A DNA stretch of 64,000 nt from Thermococcus sp. SY098 (GTDB lineage Archaea; Methanobacteriota_B; Thermococci; Thermococcales; Thermococcaceae). Below the pieces are notes generated by a model, which did not search any database, was not told the DNA's origin, and saw nothing but the letters and a program-made list of their open reading frames with translations. The stretch lies in NCBI RefSeq assembly GCF_035621495.1, contig NZ_CP141821.1:1268760-1332759 (forward strand), written 5' to 3'. The position numbers were made by a program, and so were the translations under genes. This document shows, piece after piece, positions 6,886 to 15,429 of this stretch. The first letter of the stretch is position 1, and every line of letters begins with the position of its first letter.

Positions 6886-9386
6886 TCTCGCCTTAACTTT
6901 CTCCCTTCTTCGAGCTCTCTTCTCAAAGTCCTTGCCTCAAACTCTGCATCCTTAACCCTAAACACCTTTGCAATCCTCTCAACTGCCTCAAGCTTTCTAA
7001 TTATGCCGTCAAGCCATGTAAATATGTCCCCGGGATAAAGAATTAAGCCGTACATCTTTCTGAAATACTCGCTTATCTGGGTTGGATGCTTCCCCTCCCT
7101 CCTCAGCTCCATGATGCGGTCGCTTATTCTGTGCATCGCATACTCAGTGCACTCTTTTTCTTCACACATAAAGAAATCCTGATAAATCGTGAAGAGCCTC
7201 TCTTGAGCATTTGGGCTGAGCTCTGGGATAACTTTTTCAAGTTCCTCTAAGATGGAAGCAAAGCTTGGAGAAAAGATGTTAGCACTCAGCCTTCCCCTAA
7301 CAGCCCCTTCCAGCTCCCTCTGCAAAGTTCCGCTGAGATAAACATTTTCAAAAGGTAAAAGCGTGATTGCAATCTCTCTTGGACTTTTCTTTGTGAGGTT
7401 TTCTCGTATGAACTGAGCTTCACTTGGCAGCAAAAAGCTCATGCTGACGGCTCTTCCGTAAGGAGTAACATTCACGAGCTTGCCTTTGAGTTTAATGAAA
7501 TCATATTCCTCAAGCTTCTCCAAAACCTTTTCAGCACTTTGATTTGCGCCTAAACATTTACTCTGAACTTCTTCTATATCGTCCAAGTATGAGAACACAC
7601 ATGCATGAGCCAAAACCTGATCCTGCTCCATCTCATCGCTCCACTCAAGATAAACGGGTTCAATAGGTGCTGTTAACAGCCTAAATGCAACTTCATCTTC
7701 GCTTTGCTCCATTTGAGCTGAGTACTTCTTTCCAGGTTCAATTATGAGGTAAACCTTTCCTTTTTCATGATAGAGAGGTCTCCCAGCTCTTCCAAGCATT
7801 TGATGAAACTCCCTAACGCTCAGCCACTTATTTCCCATTGCCAGGCTTTCAAAAATTACCTGACTCGCTGGAAAATCAACTCCCGCCCCTAAAGCAGCCG
7901 TAGTTACAACAACATCAAGCATCTGAGCTTGAAACTCCATCTCTGTGAGCTTTCTTTGATGATAAGGCAAGCCAGAGTGATAGGGCTTTGCCTTCAATCC
8001 TCTGCTTGTTAAAAACGCAGCCAGCTCATGACATCTCTTCCTTGAAAAGGTGAAAACTATGGTCTGACCTTTATAGCCTTGCTTCGATTTTCTCATGGCC
8101 TCAGCTTTAGCTAATTGAGCTATGTAGCGCCATTTCTCACTCTCGTTTCTTGCCAAAATGACATGCCTCTCCAGAGCCACTGGTCTTTCGTCATAGACAA
8201 CCAACCTAAGCCCAAGCTCTTCTGCAAGCTCTTCGGGATTTCCAATTGTAGCACTCAGCCCAATGAACTGAGCTTTTGGATAGAGCTCCCTTAATCTCGC
8301 TATTAAACCATCTAATCTTGCCCCTCTCTCCTCGTCATCAATCATGTGAATTTCATCAATGACAATAGTTCCAACTCTTCCAATTTTTCTGCCAGCCCTT
8401 AACAAGTAGTCGATTCCCTCATAAGTTCCTACAATTATGTCGGCATCAATTCCAGTATCCACAACGACGAGCTCGTCTTTGGTCTTAATTCTGCTCATAC
8501 CAACTCTTATGGCAACTCTTAAGCCAAGCCTGGAATATCTTCTCTTAAAGTCTTCATATTTTTGATTTGCCAAAGCCACAAGGGGGACCAAAAAAAGCAT
8601 TTTCTCCCCTTTTAGTGCCTTAGGGACTCCAGCCAATTCCCCTATGAGGGTTTTTCCGCTCGCTGTGGCTGAAACAATGAGAAGATTTTTTCCTTTTAAC
8701 AGACCATGCTGAATAGCCAAGCTCTGAACCGGTAAAAGCTCCCTTATGCCCTCACTCTTTAACACATCTTTGAACTCTTCTGGAATTTCAAGCTCGTCAA
8801 TATTCAGTTTTTTGACTTTAATCTTCTTCGGCTTAAGCTCGTCCCATTTTGTAACTTCAGGATTCTTGGTCGGATCAAATCTTGGATCAAAAACCATTAG
8901 AACCTTATCTAAATCTCTAAATCGCTGCAAAAGCTTCTTTGCCTGGTCAAACATTCCCAAACTCCTGAAGCGATACCTTAACTCGTTTTTGAGCTCTTCC
9001 TCCGCACATCTCTCACAAATATACTCATTATGGAATTTTACCCTATTTCCTTCAGTTAAGACGGTTATCTCCCCATTGAGGAGACAAAAACGGCAGAGAT
9101 GGGCTTTTTCAACCCTCTTGTTTTGAAGTCTCACTTTAAAATAATTTTCCCATTCATCTGCATCTACCAAAACAACCCTCGCCTGTCTCAAAAGTTTCTC
9201 AATCTCTTTGGGATTTCTGTACTGACTACCTTCAAGAACTTTAAACAAACGGTTGTCTCTCATAATCAATCGATAAATTTTATCAGCCTTCAAATTCTGC
9301 ATCTGAGAAAGTTTTTCAGGTTCCTTCTCAATGTAGTATGCTTCAAGCTCATTCTTTTTTCTGCCTTTCCTGATTACAAACAGCAT
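6882..9386 (-). CDS. Ski2-like superfamily 2 helicase with N-terminal zinc finger (ASH-Ski2 type)
   Basis: This 834-residue DEAD/DEAH helicase carries a four-cysteine finger at residues ~100-135 (CRFC and CERC). The helicase motifs follow: ATASGKTL (Walker A), DEIHMIDD (motif II), LSATIGN (III), VFTFSRKRCHEL (IV) and QMLGRAGRP (VI), then a Ski2-like C-terminal region. Archaeal Ski2-like helicases with an N-terminal finger (ASH-Ski2) are reported to work with the aRNase J exonuclease and the exosome in RNA decay; this protein fits that layout. ATG 9386 follows GGTGAT with correct spacing. It is five bases after the Lrp gene, so both are probably co-transcribed. Confidence 0.88.
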   Translation of the reverse strand: MLFVIRKGRKKNELEAYYIEKEPEKLSQMQNLKADKIYRLIMRDNRLFKVLEGSQYRNPKEIEKLLRQARVVLVDADEWENYFKVRLQNKRVEKAHLCRFCLLNGEITVLTEGNRVKFHNEYICERCAEEELKNELRYRFRSLGMFDQAKKLLQRFRDLDKVLMVFDPRFDPTKNPEVTKWDELKPKKIKVKKLNIDELEIPEEFKDVLKSEGIRELLPVQSLAIQHGLLKGKNLLIVSATASGKTLIGELAGVPKALKGEKMLFLVPLVALANQKYEDFKRRYSRLGLRVAIRVGMSRIKTKDELVVVDTGIDADIIVGTYEGIDYLLRAGRKIGRVGTIVIDEIHMIDDEERGARLDGLIARLRELYPKAQFIGLSATIGNPEELAEELGLRLVVYDERPVALERHVILARNESEKWRYIAQLAKAEAMRKSKQGYKGQTIVFTFSRKRCHELAAFLTSRGLKAKPYHSGLPYHQRKLTEMEFQAQMLDVVVTTAALGAGVDFPASQVIFESLAMGNKWLSVREFHQMLGRAGRPLYHEKGKVYLIIEPGKKYSAQMEQSEDEVAFRLLTAPIEPVYLEWSDEMEQDQVLAHACVFSYLDDIEEVQSKCLGANQSAEKVLEKLEEYDFIKLKGKLVNVTPYGRAVSMSFLLPSEAQFIRENLTKKSPREIAITLLPFENVYLSGTLQRELEGAVRGRLSANIFSPSFASILEELEKVIPELSPNAQERLFTIYQDFFMCEEKECTEYAMHRISDRIMELRREGKHPTQISEYFRKMYGLILYPGDIFTWLDGIIRKLEAVERIAKVFRVKDAEFEARTLRRELEEGRKLRRD

Positions 9387-9391
9387 TGAAA

Positions 9392-9892
9392 TCACCTTAG
9401 CTGTCTTCTCCGCCTTCTTGTTTTTCTCTCCTGCATTATTACACCGCCTTCCTTGAAGGTATCCATAATAACCGAAACCTTCGCTCTTTTCATGTTCTTT
9501 CCAAGATACTTTACTGAGAGACTTTTTACGAATTCCTTAAGCTGAGGGACATCCTTAAAGTTTGCCCGTATCAAAATCTGAAATTCTCCAGTTTTTCTGT
9601 AAACTCCAATGACATTGTCAAGCCTGCTTATGTTATAGAGCATTCTATCAACAGCTTCATTGTCAACAAGGAGCTCGACTTCAATTATTGCCTGAATAAA
9701 CTCATTTAGAAAGGTTGGATCAACTATTGCAGAGTATCCTTTGATGGCACCCAAGCTTTCAAGCTTTTCAATTCTGTTCTTTATGCTTGCAGGTGAAAGT
9801 CCAATTTTTCTTCCCAACTCGGTCAGAGTAGCCCTACCGTTTTTCCTGAGCTCTTTGAGAATCTCCTCATCTTTTTTATCAACGCTTGCCAT
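9392..9892 (-). CDS. Lrp/AsnC family transcriptional regulator
   Basis: The protein has an N-terminal winged helix-turn-helix (ILKELRKNGRATLTELGRKI, then SPASIKNRIEKLESLG) and a C-terminal RAM-type ligand/oligomerisation domain, about 166 residues from ATG 9892. An in-frame GTG at 9898 adds two residues and cannot be ruled out. The basic tail RKTRRRRRQLR is unusual and could contact DNA or RNA. It is the first gene of a unit with the Ski2-like helicase and follows upp on the same strand after about 35 bases. Confidence 0.88.
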   Translation of the reverse strand: MASVDKKDEEILKELRKNGRATLTELGRKIGLSPASIKNRIEKLESLGAIKGYSAIVDPTFLNEFIQAIIEVELLVDNEAVDRMLYNISRLDNVIGVYRKTGEFQILIRANFKDVPQLKEFVKSLSVKYLGKNMKRAKVSVIMDTFKEGGVIMQERKTRRRRRQLR

Positions 9893-9927
9893 TTTCACTC
9901 AAAGGAAAATAGTAGGGGGAAAGGTTA

Positions 9928-10605
9928 TTATTTTTTCGCTGTTTTAATTGGTGCACCAAAAGCCCTATCTCCGGCATCCCCAAGTCCTGGAAGGATGTAA
10001 CCGTGGTCGTTAAGTTCCCGGTCAATCTTTGTCACAAATACCTCAACTTCTGGATATGCTCCTTTAATTCTGCTTATCCCCTCTGGCGCTGCTAAAACTC
10101 CAAGAACAATCAAGCGCTTTGGAGTTCCGTATTTCCTGACTTCCTCAATCACTTTCAGCAACGTTGAACCAGTCGCTATCATGGGGTCCGCAATTATTAC
10201 GGTGTCCTCAGGCTTAATCTCTGGGATCTTAATGTAATTCATTTCTATCTCAAACTTTGGCGCTTTGCCTCTTGATGCTGAAACTATGCCGACTCTTGCA
10301 TGCTCGAAAACCTTTATCAGACCCTCCATAAGAGGAATTGCTGCTCTGAGAACAGTCACAATCACAACATTCTTTCTGTCTTTAGCTATTATTCCTTCTG
10401 TCTTTTCTAATGGGGTCTCAATTTCGACTTTTTCAAACTCCATAGTTTTTGTCAGCTCATAGCCCATATATCTGCCAAGCTTTACTAAGCCCTTTCTGAA
10501 CTCTATTGCACCCGTATGCTTATTCCTGAGCTCTGTAAGAATTTCCATTAAAAATGGTGAGTCTTCAAACGAATAAACACCTTTCCATCTCTTGTCAGCT
10601 ATCAT
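9928..10605 (-). CDS. upp: Uracil phosphoribosyltransferase
   Basis: This pyrimidine-salvage enzyme makes UMP from uracil and PRPP in the cytoplasm. The 225-residue length is typical. The PRPP-binding motif is [20 protein letters not shown] (about residues 135-154), and the uracil-binding C-terminal loop [14 protein letters not shown] is intact. A TATA-like TTTTTAAAC lies about 35-40 bases before the ATG on the minus strand. Confidence 0.95.
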   Translation of the reverse strand: MIADKRWKGVYSFEDSPFLMEILTELRNKHTGAIEFRKGLVKLGRYMGYELTKTMEFEKVEIETPLEKTEGIIAKDRKNVVIVTVLRAAIPLMEGLIKVFEHARVGIVSASRGKAPKFEIEMNYIKIPEIKPEDTVIIADPMIATGSTLLKVIEEVRKYGTPKRLIVLGVLAAPEGISRIKGAYPEVEVFVTKIDRELNDHGYILPGLGDAGDRAFGAPIKTAKK

Positions 10606-10680
10606 TAAAAGCCCGCCTCGAGTTTGAAAAAATCTGTTTAAAAATGTTGCGGAAGGAAGGAGAAAATTTAAACAAATCTG

Positions 10681-11052
10681 TCAATCCCCTTTTTCCTCGG
10701 GAGGAATGCTCTTCTCGGTTACAGGAATTATGCAGAGGAACTCAAAGGTTTCCGAATCTGGGTTCTCATAACCATGAGGTTCATTTGGCGGAATGTATAA
10801 AAAGCTGCCCGGAACAACCTTTACAGTCTTTCTACCGTTTGTTATGTATCCCTCTCCTTTGATCACAAATATTTCATGCTCCCAAGGATGCTGATGCGTA
10901 GGAATTTTCCCTCCCTTTTTAATTACAAAGTACCTCATTGCAAAGTTCTTTGCCCCAATTTTTGGAGAAATGAGCCATCTAATTGTTGTTTTCTCAACTC
11001 CTTCTATCGTAACTTCCTTTTCCTCAACATCAAGATAATGCCCAACGAACAC
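10681..11052 (-). CDS. Cupin-domain protein
   Basis: This is a single-domain cupin. The metal-binding motif 1 is IPTHQHPWEHEIFVIKGEG (two His, Glu, His) and motif 2 is PGSFLYIPPNEPHGYEN. The ligand set (H-H-E-H) is complete, so a divalent metal is likely. The substrate is unknown. GTG 11052 is preferred because GGGTGG stands five bases before it, giving 123 residues; a GTG at 11061 and a TTG at 11082 are possible but lack a ribosome site. Confidence 0.85.
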   Translation of the reverse strand: MFVGHYLDVEEKEVTIEGVEKTTIRWLISPKIGAKNFAMRYFVIKKGGKIPTHQHPWEHEIFVIKGEGYITNGRKTVKVVPGSFLYIPPNEPHGYENPDSETFEFLCIIPVTEKSIPPEEKGD

Positions 11053-11120
11053 TTTTGCCACCCAAAGAATCTTAAACCTCAAGATACTTAAGGATTTTTA
11101 AAATCAAAGGGGGCTCCACT

Positions 11121-12776
11121 ATGGAAATGAAAAAACTCATGGTGCTGATTCTGATAGGATTTGTAGTTCTCTCAATGGGATGCACGCAGAAAGGAACAAC
11201 TCCAACAGAAAGTCAAGAAAAGCCGAGCGGAACTCAAATAACAACTTCCACGCCAGCACAGACTCAAGCTCAGGGAATTAACTTCAAAGAGTACAAGCGT
11301 GGGGAAATAATCGGAAATTGGTGGAAGCTTTTTGATACAAGTGTAGTTTATGTCAGCAAGGGATATGAGGACTTAGCGAAGCACTATTTCCCAAATGCTC
11401 AGATAAAACCCGCAAATGAATTTAAGAGCGGAATTGCAATTTTAAGCCCAAAAGATGCAAGAGAGCTTTTGAGAGGAAAGCCAATGCTGATAACCATCAA
11501 CGATTATTTCGGCTATGTGGTTTACAAAGTTGGTTACAAGTTCGTTGGGCAAGATATTGGCATGATAGTGGCATACAAAGAGGACAACAGAGACAGGCTG
11601 ATCTTTACAGGTAACGGAAAAGCCGGAGCTGGGGCTGCATTGAAATATGCCTTAGAAATTAAAGAGGGAAAAAGAAAACCGAAAACAACATACATCTTAA
11701 GAAGAGGGGACTTTGAGGGCGTTGTGCTGAAGGAAATTGGGGACAACAACTGGAACGGAATTCCAGAAAATGGCGAATACTGGACAATTGGGGAAATTTA
11801 CTTTAAGGAGCCATTTATTTACAACTGGCGTATTGTAAATGGAGAGAACATAACGGTCAGTGGAGGATTCATCAGATACGTAAACGGCTCAAGGGTTTAT
11901 ATCTATGCTTTGGGCTTTAATGTGAGCGTTGAAGTTAAAAACGGAAACGGAGCTAAGATAACATACATTGTTGAAAACGTTAATCCAAGCATTATGAGAA
12001 TCCCAGAAAATGCAGAAACAGGGGACACATGGATTAAGTTCACGACAAGTGAAGATCATTTTGCAGTTCAGGCAAAAGATCTTGAAAACTTCACTTTCTT
12101 AGCCTTTGGTGATCATAGACCTGGAAGTGGGAAAAAAGTTCCGGAAATGTTTCTGAAAGTTAGAGACGCCATGAATAAAGACAACGGGGTTTTCATAATT
12201 GACGGCGGGGACTTAGTGTATTCAGGAAAGGTTGATGAATGGGGAGAGCTGTTCAAAGCCTGGAAGTTCAACAAGCCCGTTTTCATAGCCGTGGGCAACC
12301 ACGAATATCAGGGAGAAGGTATCAATGTATACCACAAATACTTCGGACCAACCGACTATTCCTTTGTCCTTGGGAACTACTACTTCATCTTCATGAACAA
12401 TGTCGAAAAGGGATACTCTTTAAGTGCCTCACAGTGGAAATGGCTCAAAAATGAGCTTGAAAAAGCAAAGAAACTCAACAAAAAGCCAATAATCGTCATG
12501 CATGCTCCACCAATAGACCCCAGACCCGGTGGGAATCACTCAATGAAGGAAAGTGAAGGGAAAAAGCTTCTTGAACTCATGAAAGAGTACAATGCATTTG
12601 GAATTTTCAGCCACATCCACATCTACTGGTACGGAGAAAAGGATGGAGTCAGCTATGTGGTTACAGGGGGAGGTGGAGCTCCGTTATATGCAAAAGAAGG
12701 CGAGGGTGGATTCTACCACTATGTAAGAATTTCTGTAAATGGAGGAATCCATGTTGAGCCTATAAAAGTCAGTTGA
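11121..12776 (+). CDS. Membrane-anchored lipoprotein with calcineurin-like phosphoesterase domain
   Basis: This 551-residue extracellular protein begins with a signal sequence ending in the lipobox LSMGC, followed by a Ser/Thr/Gln-rich linker. Residues ~50-310 form an N-terminal beta-rich region without a recognised family. Residues ~320-540 are a metallophosphoesterase: GDHR, DGGDLVYSG, AVGNHEYQG, VMHAPPID and IFSHIHIYW supply the two-metal ligands. It probably cleaves a phosphate ester outside the cell and may provide phosphate for the PiT transporter encoded downstream (inference from position only). An AAGGGGG ribosome site precedes the ATG. T-rich DNA follows the stop. Confidence 0.88.
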   Translation: MEMKKLMVLILIGFVVLSMGCTQKGTTPTESQEKPSGTQITTSTPAQTQAQGINFKEYKRGEIIGNWWKLFDTSVVYVSKGYEDLAKHYFPNAQIKPANEFKSGIAILSPKDARELLRGKPMLITINDYFGYVVYKVGYKFVGQDIGMIVAYKEDNRDRLIFTGNGKAGAGAALKYALEIKEGKRKPKTTYILRRGDFEGVVLKEIGDNNWNGIPENGEYWTIGEIYFKEPFIYNWRIVNGENITVSGGFIRYVNGSRVYIYALGFNVSVEVKNGNGAKITYIVENVNPSIMRIPENAETGDTWIKFTTSEDHFAVQAKDLENFTFLAFGDHRPGSGKKVPEMFLKVRDAMNKDNGVFIIDGGDLVYSGKVDEWGELFKAWKFNKPVFIAVGNHEYQGEGINVYHKYFGPTDYSFVLGNYYFIFMNNVEKGYSLSASQWKWLKNELEKAKKLNKKPIIVMHAPPIDPRPGGNHSMKESEGKKLLELMKEYNAFGIFSHIHIYWYGEKDGVSYVVTGGGGAPLYAKEGEGGFYHYVRISVNGGIHVEPIKVS

Positions 12777-12780
12777 CCTG

Positions 12781-12796
12781 TTTTCTTTTCTTTTAT
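12781..12796 (+). terminator. T-rich terminator candidate after the phosphoesterase gene
   Basis: A TTTTCTTTTCTTTTAT run starts four bases after the phosphoesterase stop. Archaeal transcription often terminates at such T tracts without a hairpin. Confidence 0.4.
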
Positions 12797-12848
12797 TAAC
12801 GAAAAGTTCTTAAAGTTATGATGCAGAAAGACAGTAGGGGGTGAGAAC

Positions 12849-13013
12849 ATGCAACCTCCCAAGAAAAAGAAAGTTGAAGAGATAGAAGAGGAAGAGTTCT
12901 TTGAGGAAGAAGAGTTCGAAGAATGGGAGGAGGATTGGGAGGAAGAATGGGAAGAAGAATCATGGGAGGAAGATTGGGAAGAGGAAGAGGAGTGGGAAGA
13001 AGAGGAGTGGTGA
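12849..13013 (+). CDS. Very acidic Glu/Trp-rich 54-residue protein
   Basis: A small ORF starts MQPPKKKKVEEIEEEEFFEE. It then consists almost only of Glu with regularly placed Trp (and Phe early on), ending in WEEEEEWEEEEW. I count 31 Glu, 2 Asp and 7 Trp in 54 residues, after a short basic head with four Lys. A strong GGGGGTGA ribosome site sits at proper spacing and the stop is followed by a T-rich tract, so translation is likely. Trp recurs every 4-6 residues in the distal part, suggesting an amphipathic or extended acidic tail that binds a basic or metal partner. No family is recognised. It lies between the phosphoesterase and phosphate permease genes. Confidence 0.75.
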   Translation: MQPPKKKKVEEIEEEEFFEEEEFEEWEEDWEEEWEEESWEEDWEEEEEWEEEEW

Positions 13014-13015
13014 GC

Positions 13016-13035
13016 TTTTTATTTTTACGCTTTTT
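13016..13035 (+). terminator. T-rich terminator candidate after the Glu/Trp protein
   Basis: Three T runs (TTTTTATTTTTACGCTTTTT) begin two bases after the stop codon, with no hairpin. This resembles an archaeal intrinsic terminator and would separate the gene from the phosphate transporter. Confidence 0.45.
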
Positions 13036-13089
13036 CTATATAGTCTATATAGACATCTGTGCTTAGATATATTCTATTTCGACAAACTA

Positions 13090-13098
13090 TTTATATCC
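13090..13098 (+). promoter_or_regulatory. TATA box for the phosphate permease operon
   Basis: TTTATATCC lies about 34 bases before the GTG start of the permease gene. A transcription start about 25 bases downstream would leave a very short leader containing the GGTGGTGG ribosome site. Confidence 0.45.
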
Positions 13099-13127
13099 GC
13101 CAAGCAACGCTCTTCTGGTGGTGGCAA

Positions 13128-14351
13128 GTGATTGAATCGCTCACGGATCCATGGCTTTTCATAACCATTGCTGTTGGTCTTTTTATGGCATGGACAATAG
13201 GAGCAAATGATGCCGCAAATTCAATGAGCACGGCAGTTGGTGCTGGGGCAATAACTCCAAAGCAAGCTGTTATAATTGCAGGAGTTTTAGAGTTCACTGG
13301 GGCCTATTTCTTTGGAAAGAGCGTCACAGAGACAATAAGAAAAGGCATAATTGATCCCTCCAAAATAACCGAGCCATCTGTTCTGATCTACGGTTCGATA
13401 GCAGCTCTGCTTGCAGCAGCTTTGTGGCTTCTCATGGCTACAAAATTTGGACTGCCGGTGTCAACAACGCACTCCATCATAGGCGGAATAGTAGGATATG
13501 GAATTGTGTATGCAGGTATTGATGTAGTTAACTGGGGAAAGATGGCTCAAGTGATAGCAAGCTGGATCCTTTCACCAATTTTTGGAGCAATAATGGCATT
13601 TATGGTCTTTAAAGCAATTTCCAGGACAATCCTGCAGAGTGAAAATCCAGTGAAGAGCGCCAAAAACTACTCACCGGTGTGGATTGGGTTAGCGTTTGTT
13701 GTTATAGGGTCGATGTTCTACATAAAAGTACTTCACGGAAAATCACTGCTGATAGCAGTAATAAAGTTTGGAATTCCAGCAGGTTTTGCCGCATTTCTCG
13801 TGAGTTTTATGCTTCTGAGAAGGAATTTCAAAACAGCAGATCCCTATCTCGGTGCAGAATCCATCTTTAAGAAAGTTCAGGTTCTAACATCGGCTTATGT
13901 TGCTCTATCCCATGGAGCCAATGACGTTGCCAACGCAATCGGCCCGGTGGCAGCTGTTTATGCTGTTGCCACAATGGGACTTGCTGGAATGAAGGTTCCA
14001 GTGCCGAGATGGATCCTGGCAATGGGTGGTTTGGGGATTGCAGTTGGTGTAGCCACATACGGCTACAAGGTTATGGAAACCGTTGGAAAGAAAATCACGG
14101 AGCTGACGAACACAAGAGGCTTCAGCATTGATTTTTCAGCCGCAACTGTCGTTTTGATAGCTTCATGGCTTGGACTCCCAATTTCAACTACACATACAGT
14201 GGTTGGAGCGGTAATTGGCGTGGGATTGGCAAGGGGAGTAAAGGCAATAAACAAAGACATTGTTAAAAATATAGTAATTTCATGGTTTGTTACCGTACCC
14301 ATAGCCGCTATTATCAGCGGAATAATATTCAAGATATTGATGGTGGTGTGA
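13128..14351 (+). CDS. PiT family inorganic phosphate permease
   Basis: This 407-residue membrane transporter takes up phosphate with a cation. The internal duplication of the family is visible: TIGANDAANSMSTAVGAG near the N terminus is mirrored by SHGANDVANAIGPVAAVY in the second half, and VSTTHSIIGG is mirrored by ISTTHTVVGA. About ten helices are predicted. GTG 13128 follows GGTGGTGG with the right spacing, so the longer upstream reading (including the promoter region) is rejected. A PhoU-like gene follows after one base, as is usual for archaeal PiT operons. Confidence 0.95.
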   Translation: MIESLTDPWLFITIAVGLFMAWTIGANDAANSMSTAVGAGAITPKQAVIIAGVLEFTGAYFFGKSVTETIRKGIIDPSKITEPSVLIYGSIAALLAAALWLLMATKFGLPVSTTHSIIGGIVGYGIVYAGIDVVNWGKMAQVIASWILSPIFGAIMAFMVFKAISRTILQSENPVKSAKNYSPVWIGLAFVVIGSMFYIKVLHGKSLLIAVIKFGIPAGFAAFLVSFMLLRRNFKTADPYLGAESIFKKVQVLTSAYVALSHGANDVANAIGPVAAVYAVATMGLAGMKVPVPRWILAMGGLGIAVGVATYGYKVMETVGKKITELTNTRGFSIDFSAATVVLIASWLGLPISTTHTVVGAVIGVGLARGVKAINKDIVKNIVISWFVTVPIAAIISGIIFKILMVV

Positions 14352-14352
14352 A

Positions 14353-15027
14353 ATGCAGGTTTGGACTAAGCTCTTTGCAAAAAGTCCGTTTAAGTCCTTA
14401 ATAAAGCATGCCGAAGTTGTACTGGAAACTGTTGAAACCCTCGAGAGAGCCCTTGAGCTGTGGCATGAAGGAAAATACCAAGAGATGGAAAAGGTTGCCG
14501 TTGAAGTTGATAACTTGGAGGATATCGCCGACAGGATTAAAGAAGAAATTAGAGACAGTCTAACGACAAAGCTCTTCATGCCTGTAAACAGAAATGATAT
14601 CTTAGAGTACCTCCACATGCAGGATAAAATAGCGGATGCTGCTGAAGACACTGCAAAATGGCTCCTCATAAAGAGACCCAAAGAAATTCCGGAAGAGATT
14701 AAAGGGATAATCTTAAAAATGGGAAAGGAAAGCATTAAAGCTGCGAAGCTTGTTCACAATGCAATACTCCAGATGGACACTGTGATCGAGAGCGGCTTCA
14801 GTGAGAAGGAGATTGAAAGGGAATATGAGCTAATAAAAGAGATAGAGAGTGTTGAGAACAAGATAGATGGACTCGACACGAAGCTCATGAAACTCGTTTT
14901 CGAAAATGAAGACAAGCTCAGCTGGGGGGATGGAATTTACATTTTAAACATAGCAAGAACGCTCAGCAACATATCAGACAAGGCTAAGGACTCAGCAGAG
15001 AGAATAAGGCTTATGATGAACAAATGA
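14353..15027 (+). CDS. PhoU-like DUF47 regulator of PiT transport
   Basis: This 224-residue all-helical protein belongs to the DUF47/PhoU-like family that accompanies PiT permeases. The pattern of acidic metal-binding clusters (EVDNLEDIADRIKEEIRD and a corresponding EIESVENKIDGLDTKL) suggests a PhoU-type metal-binding helical bundle. It starts one base after the permease stop, so the two are co-transcribed and translationally coupled. Likely role: controlling permease activity at the membrane. Confidence 0.92.
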   Translation: MQVWTKLFAKSPFKSLIKHAEVVLETVETLERALELWHEGKYQEMEKVAVEVDNLEDIADRIKEEIRDSLTTKLFMPVNRNDILEYLHMQDKIADAAEDTAKWLLIKRPKEIPEEIKGIILKMGKESIKAAKLVHNAILQMDTVIESGFSEKEIEREYELIKEIESVENKIDGLDTKLMKLVFENEDKLSWGDGIYILNIARTLSNISDKAKDSAERIRLMMNK

Positions 15028-15039
15028 AGAAAGAAAACT

Positions 15040-15267
15040 TCAGATTGCAATCATCGTTGATGTCATCTGTATTTCAGGCATTTTTCTTATTTTTTCCGTT
15101 ATGAACTGGTCTAAGTCCTTGAGCGTGTCTGTCTCAACTTTAACAATTAGATCGTACTCTCCGTAAACAACGTAAGCTTCCTTAACTTCAGGCATTGCCA
15201 AAAGCTTCTCCATGACTTCTCTTTCCTTTCCAGCGGCTGTCACCATCAAAATAAATGCTGTCACCAT
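15040..15267 (-). CDS. Stand-alone RAM (Lrp ligand-binding) domain protein
   Basis: A 75-residue protein consists only of the Lrp/AsnC C-terminal domain: MVTAFILMVTAAGKEREVME, a VKEAYVVYGEYDLIVKVE core, then a helix and a final strand. There is no DNA-binding domain. Such proteins form oligomers that bind amino acids or partner with full Lrp proteins. ATG 15267 has an ideal GGTGGT ribosome site four bases upstream; the longer reading frame lacks one. A close paralogue is encoded at 52472-52699. Confidence 0.88.
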   Translation of the reverse strand: MVTAFILMVTAAGKEREVMEKLLAMPEVKEAYVVYGEYDLIVKVETDTLKDLDQFITEKIRKMPEIQMTSTMIAI

Positions 15268-15351
15268 GCTTACCACCAGTTTATAGTTTGTTTCAGAGAT
15301 ATTTAAGACTATCGGAAAAGTGAATACAGATTTATGAATCAGGCTAAAACC

Positions 15352-15379
15352 TTGCCAAACAGAGACTAACAAGTGGCAA
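15352..15379. promoter_or_regulatory. Inverted repeat in a divergent promoter region (possible operator)
   Basis: TTGCCA (15352-15357) and TGGCAA (15374-15379) form an inverted repeat with a 16-base spacer in the 162-bp region between the RAM-domain gene (minus) and the kinase gene (plus). The half-site spacing of about two helical turns suits a dimeric regulator. No binding protein is known from the sequence. Confidence 0.35.
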
Positions 15380-15429
15380 TCCAAAAAATATATCAAAAGC
15401 ATGCTGGCATTTAAAACTTGGGAAGGCTC

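Noticed and set aside
13059-13127. N-terminal extension of the phosphate permease
   Set aside because: The extension covers the TATA box and lies upstream of the GGTGGTGG ribosome site that serves GTG 13128.
12901-13131. Lys/Arg-rich ORF overlapping the Glu/Trp gene
   Set aside because: It is a frame shadow of the GAA/GAG-rich gene; no ribosome site, and it runs into the promoter of the phosphate permease.
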